Assembly: GCA_964491375.1 (NCBI GenBank)
Contig: CAZBGL010000036.1
Coordinates: 1 to 9,133 of the forward strand
Length of the DNA stretch: 9,133 nucleotides
Source of the DNA: CAZBGL01 sp964491375
Lineage (GTDB): Bacteria > Desulfobacterota > Deferrisomatia > Deferrisomatales > Deferrisomataceae
Reading direction: 5' to 3'
This document shows, piece by piece, positions 1 through 6,789 of the stretch. Numbering within the stretch: position 1 is the stretch's first letter; every line of letters starts with the position of its first letter. A program made the translations under genes and the position numbers. Below the pieces are notes generated by a model that was given only the letters and a program-made list of their open reading frames with translations, made no database searches and was not told the origin of the DNA.

Positions 1-317
1 GGTGCCGAGCCGTCGTCGTAGAACACCCGGAGCGTGTCGTCCCCCACCCGGATCACGTTCAGGCCCGGACCCAGGATCAGGAAGATCTCGAACACGTCCC
101 CCCAGTCCGCCCGCACATGGTCCTCCACGCGCCCGGACGACGAGTCGGCAGACCACGGGATCCGGCTGCCCCGGGGCGCCGTTCCCAGGACGAGCAACGT
201 GTCGTCCGCAACGACCGTCCGATCCCAGGGAACCAGGACATGGACCGACGCGGCGGTTACCGGTCTCACCGCGGCGAGCATCCCCACGAGGCCCAAGGCC
301 AACAACCTCGCCAACAT
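1..317 (-). CDS. Exported protein, N-terminal part (3' end beyond the window)
   Basis: This leftward reading frame starts at ATG (317-315) and stays open for 105 codons to the window edge. The first 22 residues look like a signal peptide: basic Arg4, hydrophobic LLALGLVGMLAA, and a PVTA-A cleavage site. The mature part is short beta-strand-like sequence (VHVLVPWDRTVVADDTLLVL, then VFEIFLILGPGLNVIRVGDD). The pattern 'L-x-PG-x-N-x-I-x-V' is common in beta-sandwich modules at the front of exported multihaem cytochromes and related envelope proteins. No CXXCH motif is present in the visible part, so a cytochrome identity is only a guess. A GGAG lies 8 bases before the ATG; a second AAGGAG touches the ATG and is too close to serve it. 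The gene is divergent from the operon starting at 551 and shares a 233-base upstream region with it. The function is not recognised. Confidence 0.72.
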   Translation of the reverse strand, partial: MLARLLALGLVGMLAAVRPVTAASVHVLVPWDRTVVADDTLLVLGTAPRGSRIPWSADSSSGRVEDHVRADWGDVFEIFLILGPGLNVIRVGDDTLRVFYDDGSA

Positions 318-492
318 CTCCTTCGCTCCGCCCCCGGAATCCCTTTCCGTCCGGCGGATCCGTGAAGACCGAACCTACCACCTCGGCACCGAGCCCCGCA
401 ACGCGCCTCTTGAATGGGGATTTCTGCGCCTCCCTGGGGCATATGGCACAAGCCCTCGGCCGAACAGGGGCCACAAAGCCGCTGGAGGGCAA

Positions 493-507
493 GGCACGCT
501 TTGTGCT
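493..507 (+). promoter_or_regulatory. Candidate sigma-54 (RpoN) -24/-12 promoter
   Basis: The sequence GGCACGCTTTGTGCT has the invariant GG (493-494) and GC (505-506) at the 12-base offset required for RpoN promoters. It matches TGGCACG-N4-TTGCW except that the T before GG is A and the first T of TTGC is G. Transcription would start near 518, giving a leader of about 33 bases with the ribosome-binding site 18 bases into it. The core also contains GCAC/GTGC dyad symmetry, so a protein operator is an alternative. No enhancer-binding site was recognised upstream. Confidence 0.42.
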
Positions 508-535
508 ATCTCACCCTGGCCGCTCACCTGGCTCC

Positions 536-542
536 GAGGAGG
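536..542 (+). promoter_or_regulatory. Ribosome-binding site for the gene at 551
   Basis: GAGGAGG ends 8 bases before ATG 551. It selects this start over earlier in-frame start codons in the long upstream-open frame, which have no signal peptide after them. Confidence 0.8.
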
Positions 543-550
543 ATATCACC

Positions 551-1732
551 ATGTGTCTCCGGACGGTCCTGCTCCTGGTGATGGCCGTCGCGGCCCTGGG
601 CGCGCCCCGCCTGGGACGGGCCGCCATCCGGGTGCGCAAGCCCGCTGTGCCCCAAAAGGCCGTCGGTCGGAAGCCGACACCCTCAAGAGGTTTTTTTGTC
701 GGCTCCGTGATCTTCGTGCGGGGCAGCCAGATCGTCGCCGAACTGCCCGGGGGAACCCGCCCGAAAGAGCGGTTCATCGTGTTCGACCCCGGGCTGCGAC
801 GGAAGGGCAAGGCCGTGGTCGTGAGGAAGCTGGATCAGGACGTGGTCCTGCTCAAAGCCGAGGGCCGGTTCTCCGTGTCCTCGGGCGACCGGCTCGCCAG
901 GGAGTCCGAGCAGGAGGCGGCGGCCCGGGTTCTTCGGGCCAACCGTCTCCAGGACTACAGGGAGTTCCTCGAGCTCTTTCCCAAGAGCCGGTTCCGCCCC
1001 CGGATCGCCCGGGAGATGTTCCGGCTGGTGCTCAAGTCCTCCTATCCCACGTTCCCGGGAAGCGTGATCGAGGGCCGGATCCGGCTCGTCGAGGCCGTGA
1101 GTCAAGAGATCCCCCTGGCCCAGGTGGGGATCAAGCTCGACCGGTTCATCATCGCCCGCACCGACGGCAAGGGCCGGTTCCGCATCGAGGGGATCCCGAA
1201 ACTTCCGGAGGCGGTACGGGTGGAGCTCGGGGTGAAAGATCCCAAGTTCCGGCTGGACAAGCCCGTGGCCGTGGAACTGCCCGCTGGCAAACTGGTGGAG
1301 CGGGCCGTGGAGATCCCGGTGAAACTGACCCCCACGCTCCTGGTGGGCACCGTGGTGGACGAAAGGGGGGCACCCCTGCCGGCGGCCGAGGTGTGGACCG
1401 CTCCCTACACCATGGAGGTCCTCACCGACGACGCCGGTGGATACCGGATCGCCCGCCGGAAGCGGACCGACGCCGGCGAGGGGGAGACCCTGGACGAACC
1501 CCTGCTCGGCGGGGAGTACGAGGTGTTCGCCTTTCGCAAAGGATACACGGTGGGACACGTCACGGTGTCGGCCGAGAGCTTCCGCCACAACCCGGTGCCC
1601 CCCATCCGGCTCGAGCGCATGGATCTGGCGGCCGAGCCGCTTCCGGAGCTGAACGTGGACCTGGCCCGTTTCCTGGAGCTGCCCTCGGAGAGCGTGCAGC
1701 CGGCGGGCGCCGGTCCCCGGATCAGCCCGTGA
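551..1732 (+). CDS. Exported protein with two carboxypeptidase-regulatory-like domains
   Basis: The product is 393 residues. Residues 1-24 form a signal peptide (MCLRTVLLLVMAVAALGA, then LGRA-A). Cys2 is too early to be a lipobox cysteine. Residues 49-116 are short strands ending in a 'SGDRL' turn, resembling small SH3-like beta-barrels of envelope proteins. Residues 120-162 are helical, with the TPR-like pattern YREFLELFPKSRF. Two transthyretin-like carboxypeptidase-regulatory-type domains follow: about 172-258 (EGRIRL, then ARTDGKGRFRIEGIP) and about 264-355 (VGTVVDERGAPLPAAEV, then TDDAGGYRI and GEYEVFAFRKGY). Such domains are structural or binding modules, not enzymes. It is the first gene of the rightward operon, 17 bases before the PEGA gene, which suggests a periplasmic or outer-membrane-associated scaffold. 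No specific ligand can be read from the sequence. The identity of the first barrel is uncertain. Confidence 0.9.
   Translation: MCLRTVLLLVMAVAALGAPRLGRAAIRVRKPAVPQKAVGRKPTPSRGFFVGSVIFVRGSQIVAELPGGTRPKERFIVFDPGLRRKGKAVVVRKLDQDVVLLKAEGRFSVSSGDRLARESEQEAAARVLRANRLQDYREFLELFPKSRFRPRIAREMFRLVLKSSYPTFPGSVIEGRIRLVEAVSQEIPLAQVGIKLDRFIIARTDGKGRFRIEGIPKLPEAVRVELGVKDPKFRLDKPVAVELPAGKLVERAVEIPVKLTPTLLVGTVVDERGAPLPAAEVWTAPYTMEVLTDDAGGYRIARRKRTDAGEGETLDEPLLGGEYEVFAFRKGYTVGHVTVSAESFRHNPVPPIRLERMDLAAEPLPELNVDLARFLELPSESVQPAGAGPRISP
673..703 (+). other. Hairpin with a T7 loop inside the coding sequence
   Basis: GCCGAC (673-678) pairs with GTCGGC (698-703). The pair extends by an A-T at 672/704, and the 19-base loop contains seven consecutive T (691-697). 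It lies at codons 41-51 of the first operon gene and encodes ordinary residues there. A T7 run stands out in such GC-rich DNA, but no function is evident. Confidence 0.35.
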
Positions 1733-1749
1733 CCGGACGGAGGTGAGCC

Positions 1750-3327
1750 ATGGGTCTGCGCCTTCCGACGACCCTGTTCCTGATCTTGGTCCTCGGCTCC
1801 GCTCCGGGCACGGCCGCCCAGCCGGGGGAAGTGCTCACCACTCCGGCCACGTACCGGGACCAGGGCGAACCGGGCGTGCTGTCGGTGCGGTCCCGGCCCG
1901 CAGGGGCCCGCGTGTTCGTGGACGGAGAGGAACGGGGGACCACCCCGCTCTCCCTCCGGGGCCTGGACGAAGGGTCACACGAGGTCATTCTGTACATGCC
2001 GGAGTACGGAGCCTACCGGTACGTGGTCGAGGGCCGGGCCGGGCGCATCTTCGTGGACATGGAGGCCGAGGCCGGCATCGGGATCGGCATGGTGACCGTG
2101 TTCTCCGATCCCCCGGACGCGCGCGTGTCCGTGGACGGGAAGCCGCAGGGGCTGACGCCCCTGGAGATCCCCCTCCAGACCGGCCCCCACGCGGTCCGCG
2201 TGACCAAACCCGGCTTCCAGCCGGCCGAGGTCGCGGTCCAGGTGGAGCCCGACGGGCACCACGAGGTCACGGTCCGGCTCCAACCCGAGGACGGGGCCCT
2301 GCTGGTCATCTCCACCCCGGCGGGAGCCGCCGTGTCGGTGGACGGCGCGCCGGCGGGAACCACGGAGGGCCCCCTGCGGGTGGAGCCGGTGGCGCCGGGA
2401 ACCCATGCCGTCCGGGTGGTGAAGGACGGCTACCGGGCGTGGGAGCGCGACGACGTGGAGGTCTCCCCCGGCCGGACCACCACCGTGATCGCGGCCCTCG
2501 TTCCGGAGCGGGCGTTCAGTTGGGTCCGCCTGTACTCCGAGCCTCCAGGAGCCCGGGTCTGGCTCGACGGCCAGGAACTGGGCCGGACCGGCACCGACGG
2601 CCTGGGCTTCAAGGCCCGCAAGGGGGCCCATTCCCTGCGGCTCGAACTCGATCCGGCCGAACACCCGGGGTATCTCCCCCTCGAGGTCACAGTTCATTTC
2701 CAAAACGACAACGAAGACTTCCGGGACCACCCCCTGCGGCTCCCGGTGGTGGACGAAAACTACGCCAACGGGCTGAAGCTGGCCGAACGAGGCAAGCTGG
2801 ACGAAGCCCTCACCTTCCTGGCCCGGGTGGCTCCGGACCATCCCAGCTACGGCCTGGCGCGGGTGGAGACGATCCGCATCCTGGCGCGCCAGGGCCGGAT
2901 CCAGGAGATCCCGGAGGTCCTGGACGAGCTCCTCCGACGTCCCGAACACGCCCGCAACCCGGTCCTGAACCTCGCCATGGGCTATTGGAGCCTGACAGCG
3001 GCAAAGGACGAGCCGGAGGACCGCTCGGCCTCGGGTCTTGTCCGGGCTGTGGACGCCCTGGATCGGGCCGTCCGGTCTCCCGAACTGTTTCCCCCGGAGC
3101 AGCGCCCGGCGCTGCTCCTCAAGGCCTATTACTACATGGGGGTGGCGTGCGAACTCCTGTTCCGCCGAACCGGGGACATAAAGTACGTGTTCAAGGGCAA
3201 TCAGGCGTGGGACGTCTTTTTCGGACGGCTCGAGGCCCACGGCGGGGTGCTCGGGCCGGAATGGGTCGAACGTGCTCGCAAACACCGGACGAACCTGCGG
3301 TACCTGGCGACGAAGCTGGCTGGTTAG
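1750..3327 (+). CDS. Exported PEGA-domain protein with a helical C-terminal region
   Basis: The product is 525 residues. A signal peptide covers residues 1-23 (MGLRLPTTLFLILVLGSAPG, then TAA). Four tandem PEGA domains follow at about 42-104, 113-178, 182-252 and 257-332. Each opens with the 'S-x-P-x-G/D-A-x-V-x-V/L-D-G' motif (RPAGARVFVDG, DPPDARVSVDG, TPAGAAVSVDG, EPPGARVWLDG). The first two keep the following G-x-TPL turn, while the third and fourth have diverged there (GTTEGPL, GRTGTDGL). Residues 335-525 are helical with TPR-like pairs (YANGLKLAERGKLDEALTFL; then ALLLKAYYYMGVACELLFRR). PEGA domains are small surface-exposed beta modules thought to bind other proteins or glycans. The start has GGAGG (1739-1743) at 6-base spacing. 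The gene lies between two other exported-protein genes, and the next reading frame begins inside its last 56 bases. A scaffold or adaptor role at the cell envelope is inferred. Confidence 0.95.
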   Translation: MGLRLPTTLFLILVLGSAPGTAAQPGEVLTTPATYRDQGEPGVLSVRSRPAGARVFVDGEERGTTPLSLRGLDEGSHEVILYMPEYGAYRYVVEGRAGRIFVDMEAEAGIGIGMVTVFSDPPDARVSVDGKPQGLTPLEIPLQTGPHAVRVTKPGFQPAEVAVQVEPDGHHEVTVRLQPEDGALLVISTPAGAAVSVDGAPAGTTEGPLRVEPVAPGTHAVRVVKDGYRAWERDDVEVSPGRTTTVIAALVPERAFSWVRLYSEPPGARVWLDGQELGRTGTDGLGFKARKGAHSLRLELDPAEHPGYLPLEVTVHFQNDNEDFRDHPLRLPVVDENYANGLKLAERGKLDEALTFLARVAPDHPSYGLARVETIRILARQGRIQEIPEVLDELLRRPEHARNPVLNLAMGYWSLTAAKDEPEDRSASGLVRAVDALDRAVRSPELFPPEQRPALLLKAYYYMGVACELLFRRTGDIKYVFKGNQAWDVFFGRLEAHGGVLGPEWVERARKHRTNLRYLATKLAG

Positions 3328-4822
3328 CCTCGTCGCCCTGCTCCTGGCCGGGGGGGGGTGCACCGGAAAGAGCCCGGCGGACGGAACACCGCCCCAGGGC
3401 TCCGAGGTTCAGGCGGCGCTCGAGGGCTGGATGGGACGGTATGCGCAGCAGGACCCGGCCATCGGCCGGATCCTCCGCGACCAGAAGGGTTGGCTGCACT
3501 ACCGGCGGATGGAACTGTTCGAGGCCATCCAGGCGTTCAATCCCGAGGAGGGGGCGTCGCCGGGCCTGGTACGCACGTACCTCGAGTTCGCCGACCTGTA
3601 TTCGTCCCTGGACCAGGTGTTCCTGGAGACCGAAGCCACCTACCTGGCCGGAGTCGAAACCGAAGGGCTCCCCCGGCTCCGGGCACGAAAGGGCTGGGTG
3701 GCCCTCCGGCAGGGGCGCCTGGAAGAGGCCAGGGAGGTCTTCGAACGGGAAGACCCGGCCTTGCCGCAATACCCGGCAGCCCTCGGCCGGGCGGGGATCG
3801 CATACCTCGAAGGCGATACGGACCGGCTCCGCAGGCTGGCGCGGCAGGCCCCTCCTCCTGGAAACGACTCCGAGAAGGTGCTCGGCCTGGTGGCGTGTTA
3901 CCTGTGGGGCGTACCGTGTCCAACCGGGGACCGGACACCCTACGGCCTCGCCCTGGACGCCTTCCGGCAGGGCAACCTGGGCGCCGGGGTCATGGCGCTC
4001 CAGATGGTGGACTTCGACCGGGTCGGGGACGGCCCCGAGCCCGACCTCTACCTGTACCTCCTACTCGGACGGGGTTTTGCCGCGCTGGCCCGGGCCGCGG
4101 CCCAGAGCGCCCACACCCCGTTCTGGGCCGCCAGGGCGTGCGAAAGGGAGGGCAAACCGCGCGAGGCGGCCCAATCCTACGCCTTGGCCGAGAAGCCACC
4201 CGGAGCGGGTCCCGAACCCTGGCTGTTCAGCCCGATCCACGGGGCCTCCGAAAGTGTCTGGCTCGCAAGGGTGCTCAGGGGTCGAGCCCTTTACGAGGAG
4301 GGCCGACGGGCCGACGCCCTGGCGCTCTGGCGCTCGGTCGTGGCCGGGGCCCCGGGGCCCCTGGCCATGGCCCTGCTGGCCCAGGCCCAGGCCGAAACCG
4401 GGTCGGGCGCCCCGCTGGGCAATCCGGAGATGACCGCACGGGCGGCCCTGCGGGAGGTCCGGCAGGCGGCGGCCCGACTCCCTCCGGACCCCGCCCCTTC
4501 CGTGGCCGACCTGTATCCCGTGCGGGTGGCCGGCGTGGCCCGTGTGGTGGCGAGGGTGCTCTGGGCTTCCGGCAAGGACCGCGAGGCCCTGATCGTGTTG
4601 GAGGGAGCCCACAGGAAGGCCCTGGGGTACCGCCCGGATTTCGTCAACACCCCGGCGTTCCTGGTGGACCTGGCCCGTGCCTACGCCCGCACGGGCCAGT
4701 ACGCGCCCGCCGTGGCCGTACTGTTTTCGCTGACCGAGGAGTACCCTTCCGTGCGGGTGGCGTACGAAAGCCTGAAACGGCTGTACGCCTCGCGCACCGG
4801 CGGAGGGGTTCCGCCACGATGA
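3272..4822 (+). CDS. Helical-repeat (TPR-like) lipoprotein
   Basis: The product is 516 residues from GTG 3272, the first in-frame start available. A basic n-region (WRRSW, 12-16) and hydrophobic core (LVSLVALLLAGGG) precede Cys30, the likely lipidated residue. The lipobox reads L-A-G-G-G-C, so position -3 is Gly instead of the usual Leu/Val; three fewer G in the nine-G run would give a classical LAGC. The mature protein is almost all helical and contains TPR-type units: GWVALRQGRLEEAREVFERE (141-160), GRALYEEGRRADALALWRSV (337-356), and DLARAYARTGQYAPAVAVLF (466-485). Spacing is irregular, as in solenoid lipoproteins that organise envelope complexes. The reading frame overlaps the PEGA gene by 56 bases and has only a weak ribosome-binding site, so it probably depends on coupled translation. 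The ligand and partner are unknown. The start is the least certain part. Confidence 0.9.
   Translation: MLANTGRTCGTWRRSWLVSLVALLLAGGGCTGKSPADGTPPQGSEVQAALEGWMGRYAQQDPAIGRILRDQKGWLHYRRMELFEAIQAFNPEEGASPGLVRTYLEFADLYSSLDQVFLETEATYLAGVETEGLPRLRARKGWVALRQGRLEEAREVFEREDPALPQYPAALGRAGIAYLEGDTDRLRRLARQAPPPGNDSEKVLGLVACYLWGVPCPTGDRTPYGLALDAFRQGNLGAGVMALQMVDFDRVGDGPEPDLYLYLLLGRGFAALARAAAQSAHTPFWAARACEREGKPREAAQSYALAEKPPGAGPEPWLFSPIHGASESVWLARVLRGRALYEEGRRADALALWRSVVAGAPGPLAMALLAQAQAETGSGAPLGNPEMTARAALREVRQAAARLPPDPAPSVADLYPVRVAGVARVVARVLWASGKDREALIVLEGAHRKALGYRPDFVNTPAFLVDLARAYARTGQYAPAVAVLFSLTEEYPSVRVAYESLKRLYASRTGGGVPPR
3350..3358 (+). repeat. Nine-G homopolymer in the lipobox codons
   Basis: Nine consecutive G encode the three glycines just before the lipid-accepting cysteine of the lipoprotein gene at 3272. 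A change by one or two bases would destroy the frame; a change by three would shorten the lipobox by one glycine. It is a candidate slippage or sequencing-error site. Confidence 0.85.
4799..4815 (+). promoter_or_regulatory. Hairpin covering the linker-ORF ribosome-binding site
   Basis: GGCGGA (4799-4804) pairs perfectly with TCCGCC (4810-4815) around a five-base GGGGT loop. The stem and loop contain the GGAGGGG that would serve ATG 4819. It overlaps the last codons of the lipoprotein gene, so ribosomes finishing that gene would melt it, which is the classical geometry for translational coupling. Confidence 0.45.
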
Positions 4823-4872
4823 AACCACGCCACGCAGAGAAGGCCGACGACCCACCGGGAGGAGCGCCTTGA
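4819..4872 (+). CDS. Possible 17-residue linker ORF
   Basis: ATG 4819 overlaps the lipoprotein stop as ATGA. The frame encodes MKPRHAEKADDPPGGAP and ends in TGA (4870-4872), which shares its A with the ATG of the binding-protein gene (TGATG). A GGAGGGG (4802-4808) lies 10 bases upstream but sits in a hairpin. No family is recognisable and the peptide may have no function; its value would be to carry ribosomes from one gene to the next. The ribosome-binding site of the next gene (4857-4864) lies inside it. Confidence 0.3.
   Translation: MKPRHAEKADDPPGGAP
4857..4864 (+). promoter_or_regulatory. Ribosome-binding site for the solute-binding protein gene
   Basis: GGGAGGAG ends 7 bases before ATG 4872. 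This spacing favours ATG 4872 over the in-frame TTG at 4869, which would be only 4 bases away. Confidence 0.8.
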
Positions 4873-6407
4873 TGCACCGCCTGTTCCGGCCCACCGTTGT
4901 GCTCGTGTTGCTGACCGCAGCGAGCCCTTCCCCTGCCGCGCTCCGGTACGCCGAGGCGACGGCTCCATCCACCCTGAATCCCCTTCTGGCGCGGGACATG
5001 TCGAGCCTCCGGGCGGCCGAGTTGCTGTACGAGGGGCTCGTGACGCCGCCGGATGCGGGCGAGGTTCGACCCTTGCTGGCGGAGTCGTGGCGCGTCGGGG
5101 AGGACGGGCGCACGGTCACGTTCAGGCTCCGCAGGGGCGTCCGCTGGCACGACGGCACCCCGTTCACCGCCCGGGATGTGGTCTTCACCGTCCGGGCGGG
5201 CAAGGACCCCTCGAACAACTCGCCCCTACGATCCCAGTTCGACGCCTTTCGGTCGGTGGAGGCCGTGGACGAGCACACGGTGCGGTTTCGCCTGGCTCGG
5301 CCGGCGGCGAACCCGATCTTCCTGTTCGACTTCCGGATCCTGCCGGCCCACCTGTATCCGGACGGGCGGATCCAGCCGGGGGGAGCCTCCCCGGTGGGCA
5401 CCGGCCCGTTCCGGTTCGAGCAATGGACGCCCTCCGGCGAGGTCCATCTCCGGGCCAACCCCTCATATCACCGCCACGGCCAACCCGGCATCAAGGAGAT
5501 CGAGGTCACGGCCGTTCCCGATGCCAACATCCGCAACGAACTGCTCCGGTACGGTGCCCTGGACATGGTACCGCGTGTGCGCCCCGTGGACATTCCGCTG
5601 CTGGAACAGCTCTCCGGCATCCGGCTCTACCCCTACAGCACTCTGTCCTATGCGTTTCTGGCGTTCAACTTCCGCAACCCCCTTCTGCGGGACGCCCGGG
5701 TGCGGCGGGCCGTGGTTCACGCGCTGGACCGTCAGGCCATGCTTCGAGCCCACTACGGCGGCCGGGGGGTGGTCGTCTCGGGTCCGTTTCCGCCGTCGTC
5801 GTGGGCGTACAACTTCGACGTCAAGCCATGGGATCACGACCCGGAAACCGCTGCCCGCCTCCTGGACGAGGCCGGTCTCCGGGACACCGACGGCGACGGC
5901 ATCCGCGAACGTTCCGGGAAGCCGGTACGGCTCACCCTGGTCTCCCTGGCATCGGACGAGGCCCAGAGGGCCGTGGTGTTGGACATCCAGCAGCAGCTTC
6001 GTACGACCGGGCTGGAGATCGACATCCGGTTCCTGGAGCCTCTGGTGTGGCGGCGGTCGGTCTTCCAGGAGCACGACTTCGACATGGTGCTCGCGGAGTG
6101 GACGTTCGACCACAGCGTCAACATCTACAGCCTGTTCCATTCCACCGAGGCCGGCCCGGGACGGAACAACCTGGGCGGATACGCCAATCCCGACGTGGAC
6201 CGCCTGCTGGACGAAAGCCAGCGAACCACCTCCTCCGAGAGGCTTCGCGCCCTGTACGCGGAACTCCATCGCGTGCTGCACGACGACCTGCCCTATGTGT
6301 TCTTGTGGAACCTCCAGCGCTACGCAGCCGTGTCGGCGCGGATCCGCAACGTCCGGATCCATCCGTTCTACCTCTTTTCCTACGTGGGCACATGGAACGA
6401 ACAATAG
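4872..6407 (+). CDS. ABC transporter solute-binding protein, family 5 (peptide/nickel type)
   Basis: The product is 511 residues. It is a periplasmic ligand-binding protein of the OppA/DppA/NikA family that delivers substrate to the permeases encoded downstream. Residues 1-23 form a cleavable signal peptide (HRLFRPTVVLVLLTAASPS, then PAA); there is no lipobox cysteine, so it should be a free periplasmic protein. Family hallmarks are in order: LLAESW (68-73); FRLRRGVRWHDGTPFTARDV (84-103), close to the family signature; VGTGPFRFEQW (175-185); LAFNFRNPLLRDARVRRAV (263-281); the DTDGDGIRER segment (338-347); and GGYANPDVDRLLDE (435-448). Length is typical. Substrate cannot be predicted: the family binds di- and oligopeptides, nickel chelates, sugars and others. 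It follows the lipoprotein gene by 49 bases, bridged by a possible 17-codon ORF. A 400-base structured gap separates it from its permeases, which may allow higher expression of this component. Confidence 0.97.
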   Translation: MHRLFRPTVVLVLLTAASPSPAALRYAEATAPSTLNPLLARDMSSLRAAELLYEGLVTPPDAGEVRPLLAESWRVGEDGRTVTFRLRRGVRWHDGTPFTARDVVFTVRAGKDPSNNSPLRSQFDAFRSVEAVDEHTVRFRLARPAANPIFLFDFRILPAHLYPDGRIQPGGASPVGTGPFRFEQWTPSGEVHLRANPSYHRHGQPGIKEIEVTAVPDANIRNELLRYGALDMVPRVRPVDIPLLEQLSGIRLYPYSTLSYAFLAFNFRNPLLRDARVRRAVVHALDRQAMLRAHYGGRGVVVSGPFPPSSWAYNFDVKPWDHDPETAARLLDEAGLRDTDGDGIRERSGKPVRLTLVSLASDEAQRAVVLDIQQQLRTTGLEIDIRFLEPLVWRRSVFQEHDFDMVLAEWTFDHSVNIYSLFHSTEAGPGRNNLGGYANPDVDRLLDESQRTTSSERLRALYAELHRVLHDDLPYVFLWNLQRYAAVSARIRNVRIHPFYLFSYVGTWNEQ

Positions 6408-6480
6408 GCCGGGGGGCGGCCCGTTCGCGGTACGTGGGGTTGCACGTCGGTTCCAGGAGCGATCCCGGGGCCTGTTTCCG

Positions 6481-6617
6481 CCCGGGACGCGGGCGTCGGA
6501 CGGCGGACGGCCACCGCCTGAGGGCGGATGGCCGGGTCGCCGTCCCCTCGGTTGGCGTGGGAGCGGCCTTCGGACCGCAACTCGGGCGAAAGCCCAGACC
6601 GCGTCCGGGCGTCCCAC
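6481..6617 (+). ncRNA. Candidate pseudoknotted RNA domain
   Basis: CCC (6481-6483) and GGACGCGG (6485-6492) pair with CCGCGTCC (6599-6606) and GGG (6607-6609), closing a junction. The junction holds the 18-bp hairpin (6498-6545), a C(UUCG)G hairpin (6563-6578, one C-A mismatch) and a perfect GGGC-GAAA-GCCC hairpin (6584-6595). GTGGGA (6557-6562), inside the junction, is complementary to TCCCAC (6612-6617), outside it, so the two long-range stems would form a pseudoknot without sharing bases. The pattern matches no RNA family I can name. Chance pairing in GC-rich DNA is the main alternative. Confidence 0.3.
6498..6545 (+). other. 18-bp compound hairpin
   Basis: GGACGGCG (6498-6505) pairs with CGCCGTCC (6538-6545). 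After a small internal loop (GAC/GGGT), GGCCA (6509-6513) pairs with TGGCC (6529-6533). After a bulged A (6528), CCGCC (6514-6518) pairs with GGCGG (6523-6527) around a TGAG loop. All 18 pairs are Watson-Crick. No T-run follows. Confidence 0.7.
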
Positions 6618-6773
6618 CATCCCGGCATCCTGGCCGCTTTGCCGCTCGGTGAGAGATGCCTCCCGCCCGGGCGGGCCCCGGGGGAGACGGCGGCGGGCCT
6701 TCCGGCCCCTGCACGATCCCAGACCCACGGCTCGGGAAGGCCCTTCAGCGACAGCCGTCGACGGATAGTCGTC

Positions 6774-6789
6774 TGCCGCTTGAGCGGCA
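6774..6789 (+). other. Hairpin next to the permease ribosome-binding site
   Basis: TGCCGC (6774-6779) pairs with GCGGCA (6784-6789) around a TTGA loop. It ends 8 bases before the GGAAG (6798-6802) that serves GTG 6808. Its place would suit control of translation initiation, but nothing shows that it switches. Confidence 0.5.

Larger units (their letters stand above)
318..550. other. Divergent intergenic region
   Basis: These 233 bases separate the leftward gene (start 317) from the rightward operon (start 551). I see no coding sequence in them. On the right side they hold a sigma-54-like site at 493-507 and the ribosome-binding site at 536-542. For the leftward gene I find no convincing -35/-10 pair. 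Confidence 0.6.

Noticed and set aside
444..458. Second sigma-54-like site beginning TGGCAC
   Set aside because: The -24 half is perfect, but the -12 position holds CG instead of GC and the TTGC element is absent.
2..550. Upstream extension of the first rightward gene to the window start
   Set aside because: The extension is Arg/Pro/Ser-rich shadow sequence over the leftward gene, while ATG 551 has an ideal ribosome-binding site and begins a signal peptide.
6498..6560. Intrinsic terminator after the binding-protein gene
   Set aside because: The strong hairpin is followed by a C-rich stretch without a T-tract, and genes of the same transporter continue downstream.
6571..6610. Possible cobalamin riboswitch (GCAACT followed by AGCCCAGACC)
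   Set aside because: The two fragments resemble B12 elements but are only about 10 bases apart, the second lacks the central bases of the box, and the upstream GGTG-x-AA-x-TCC element is missing.
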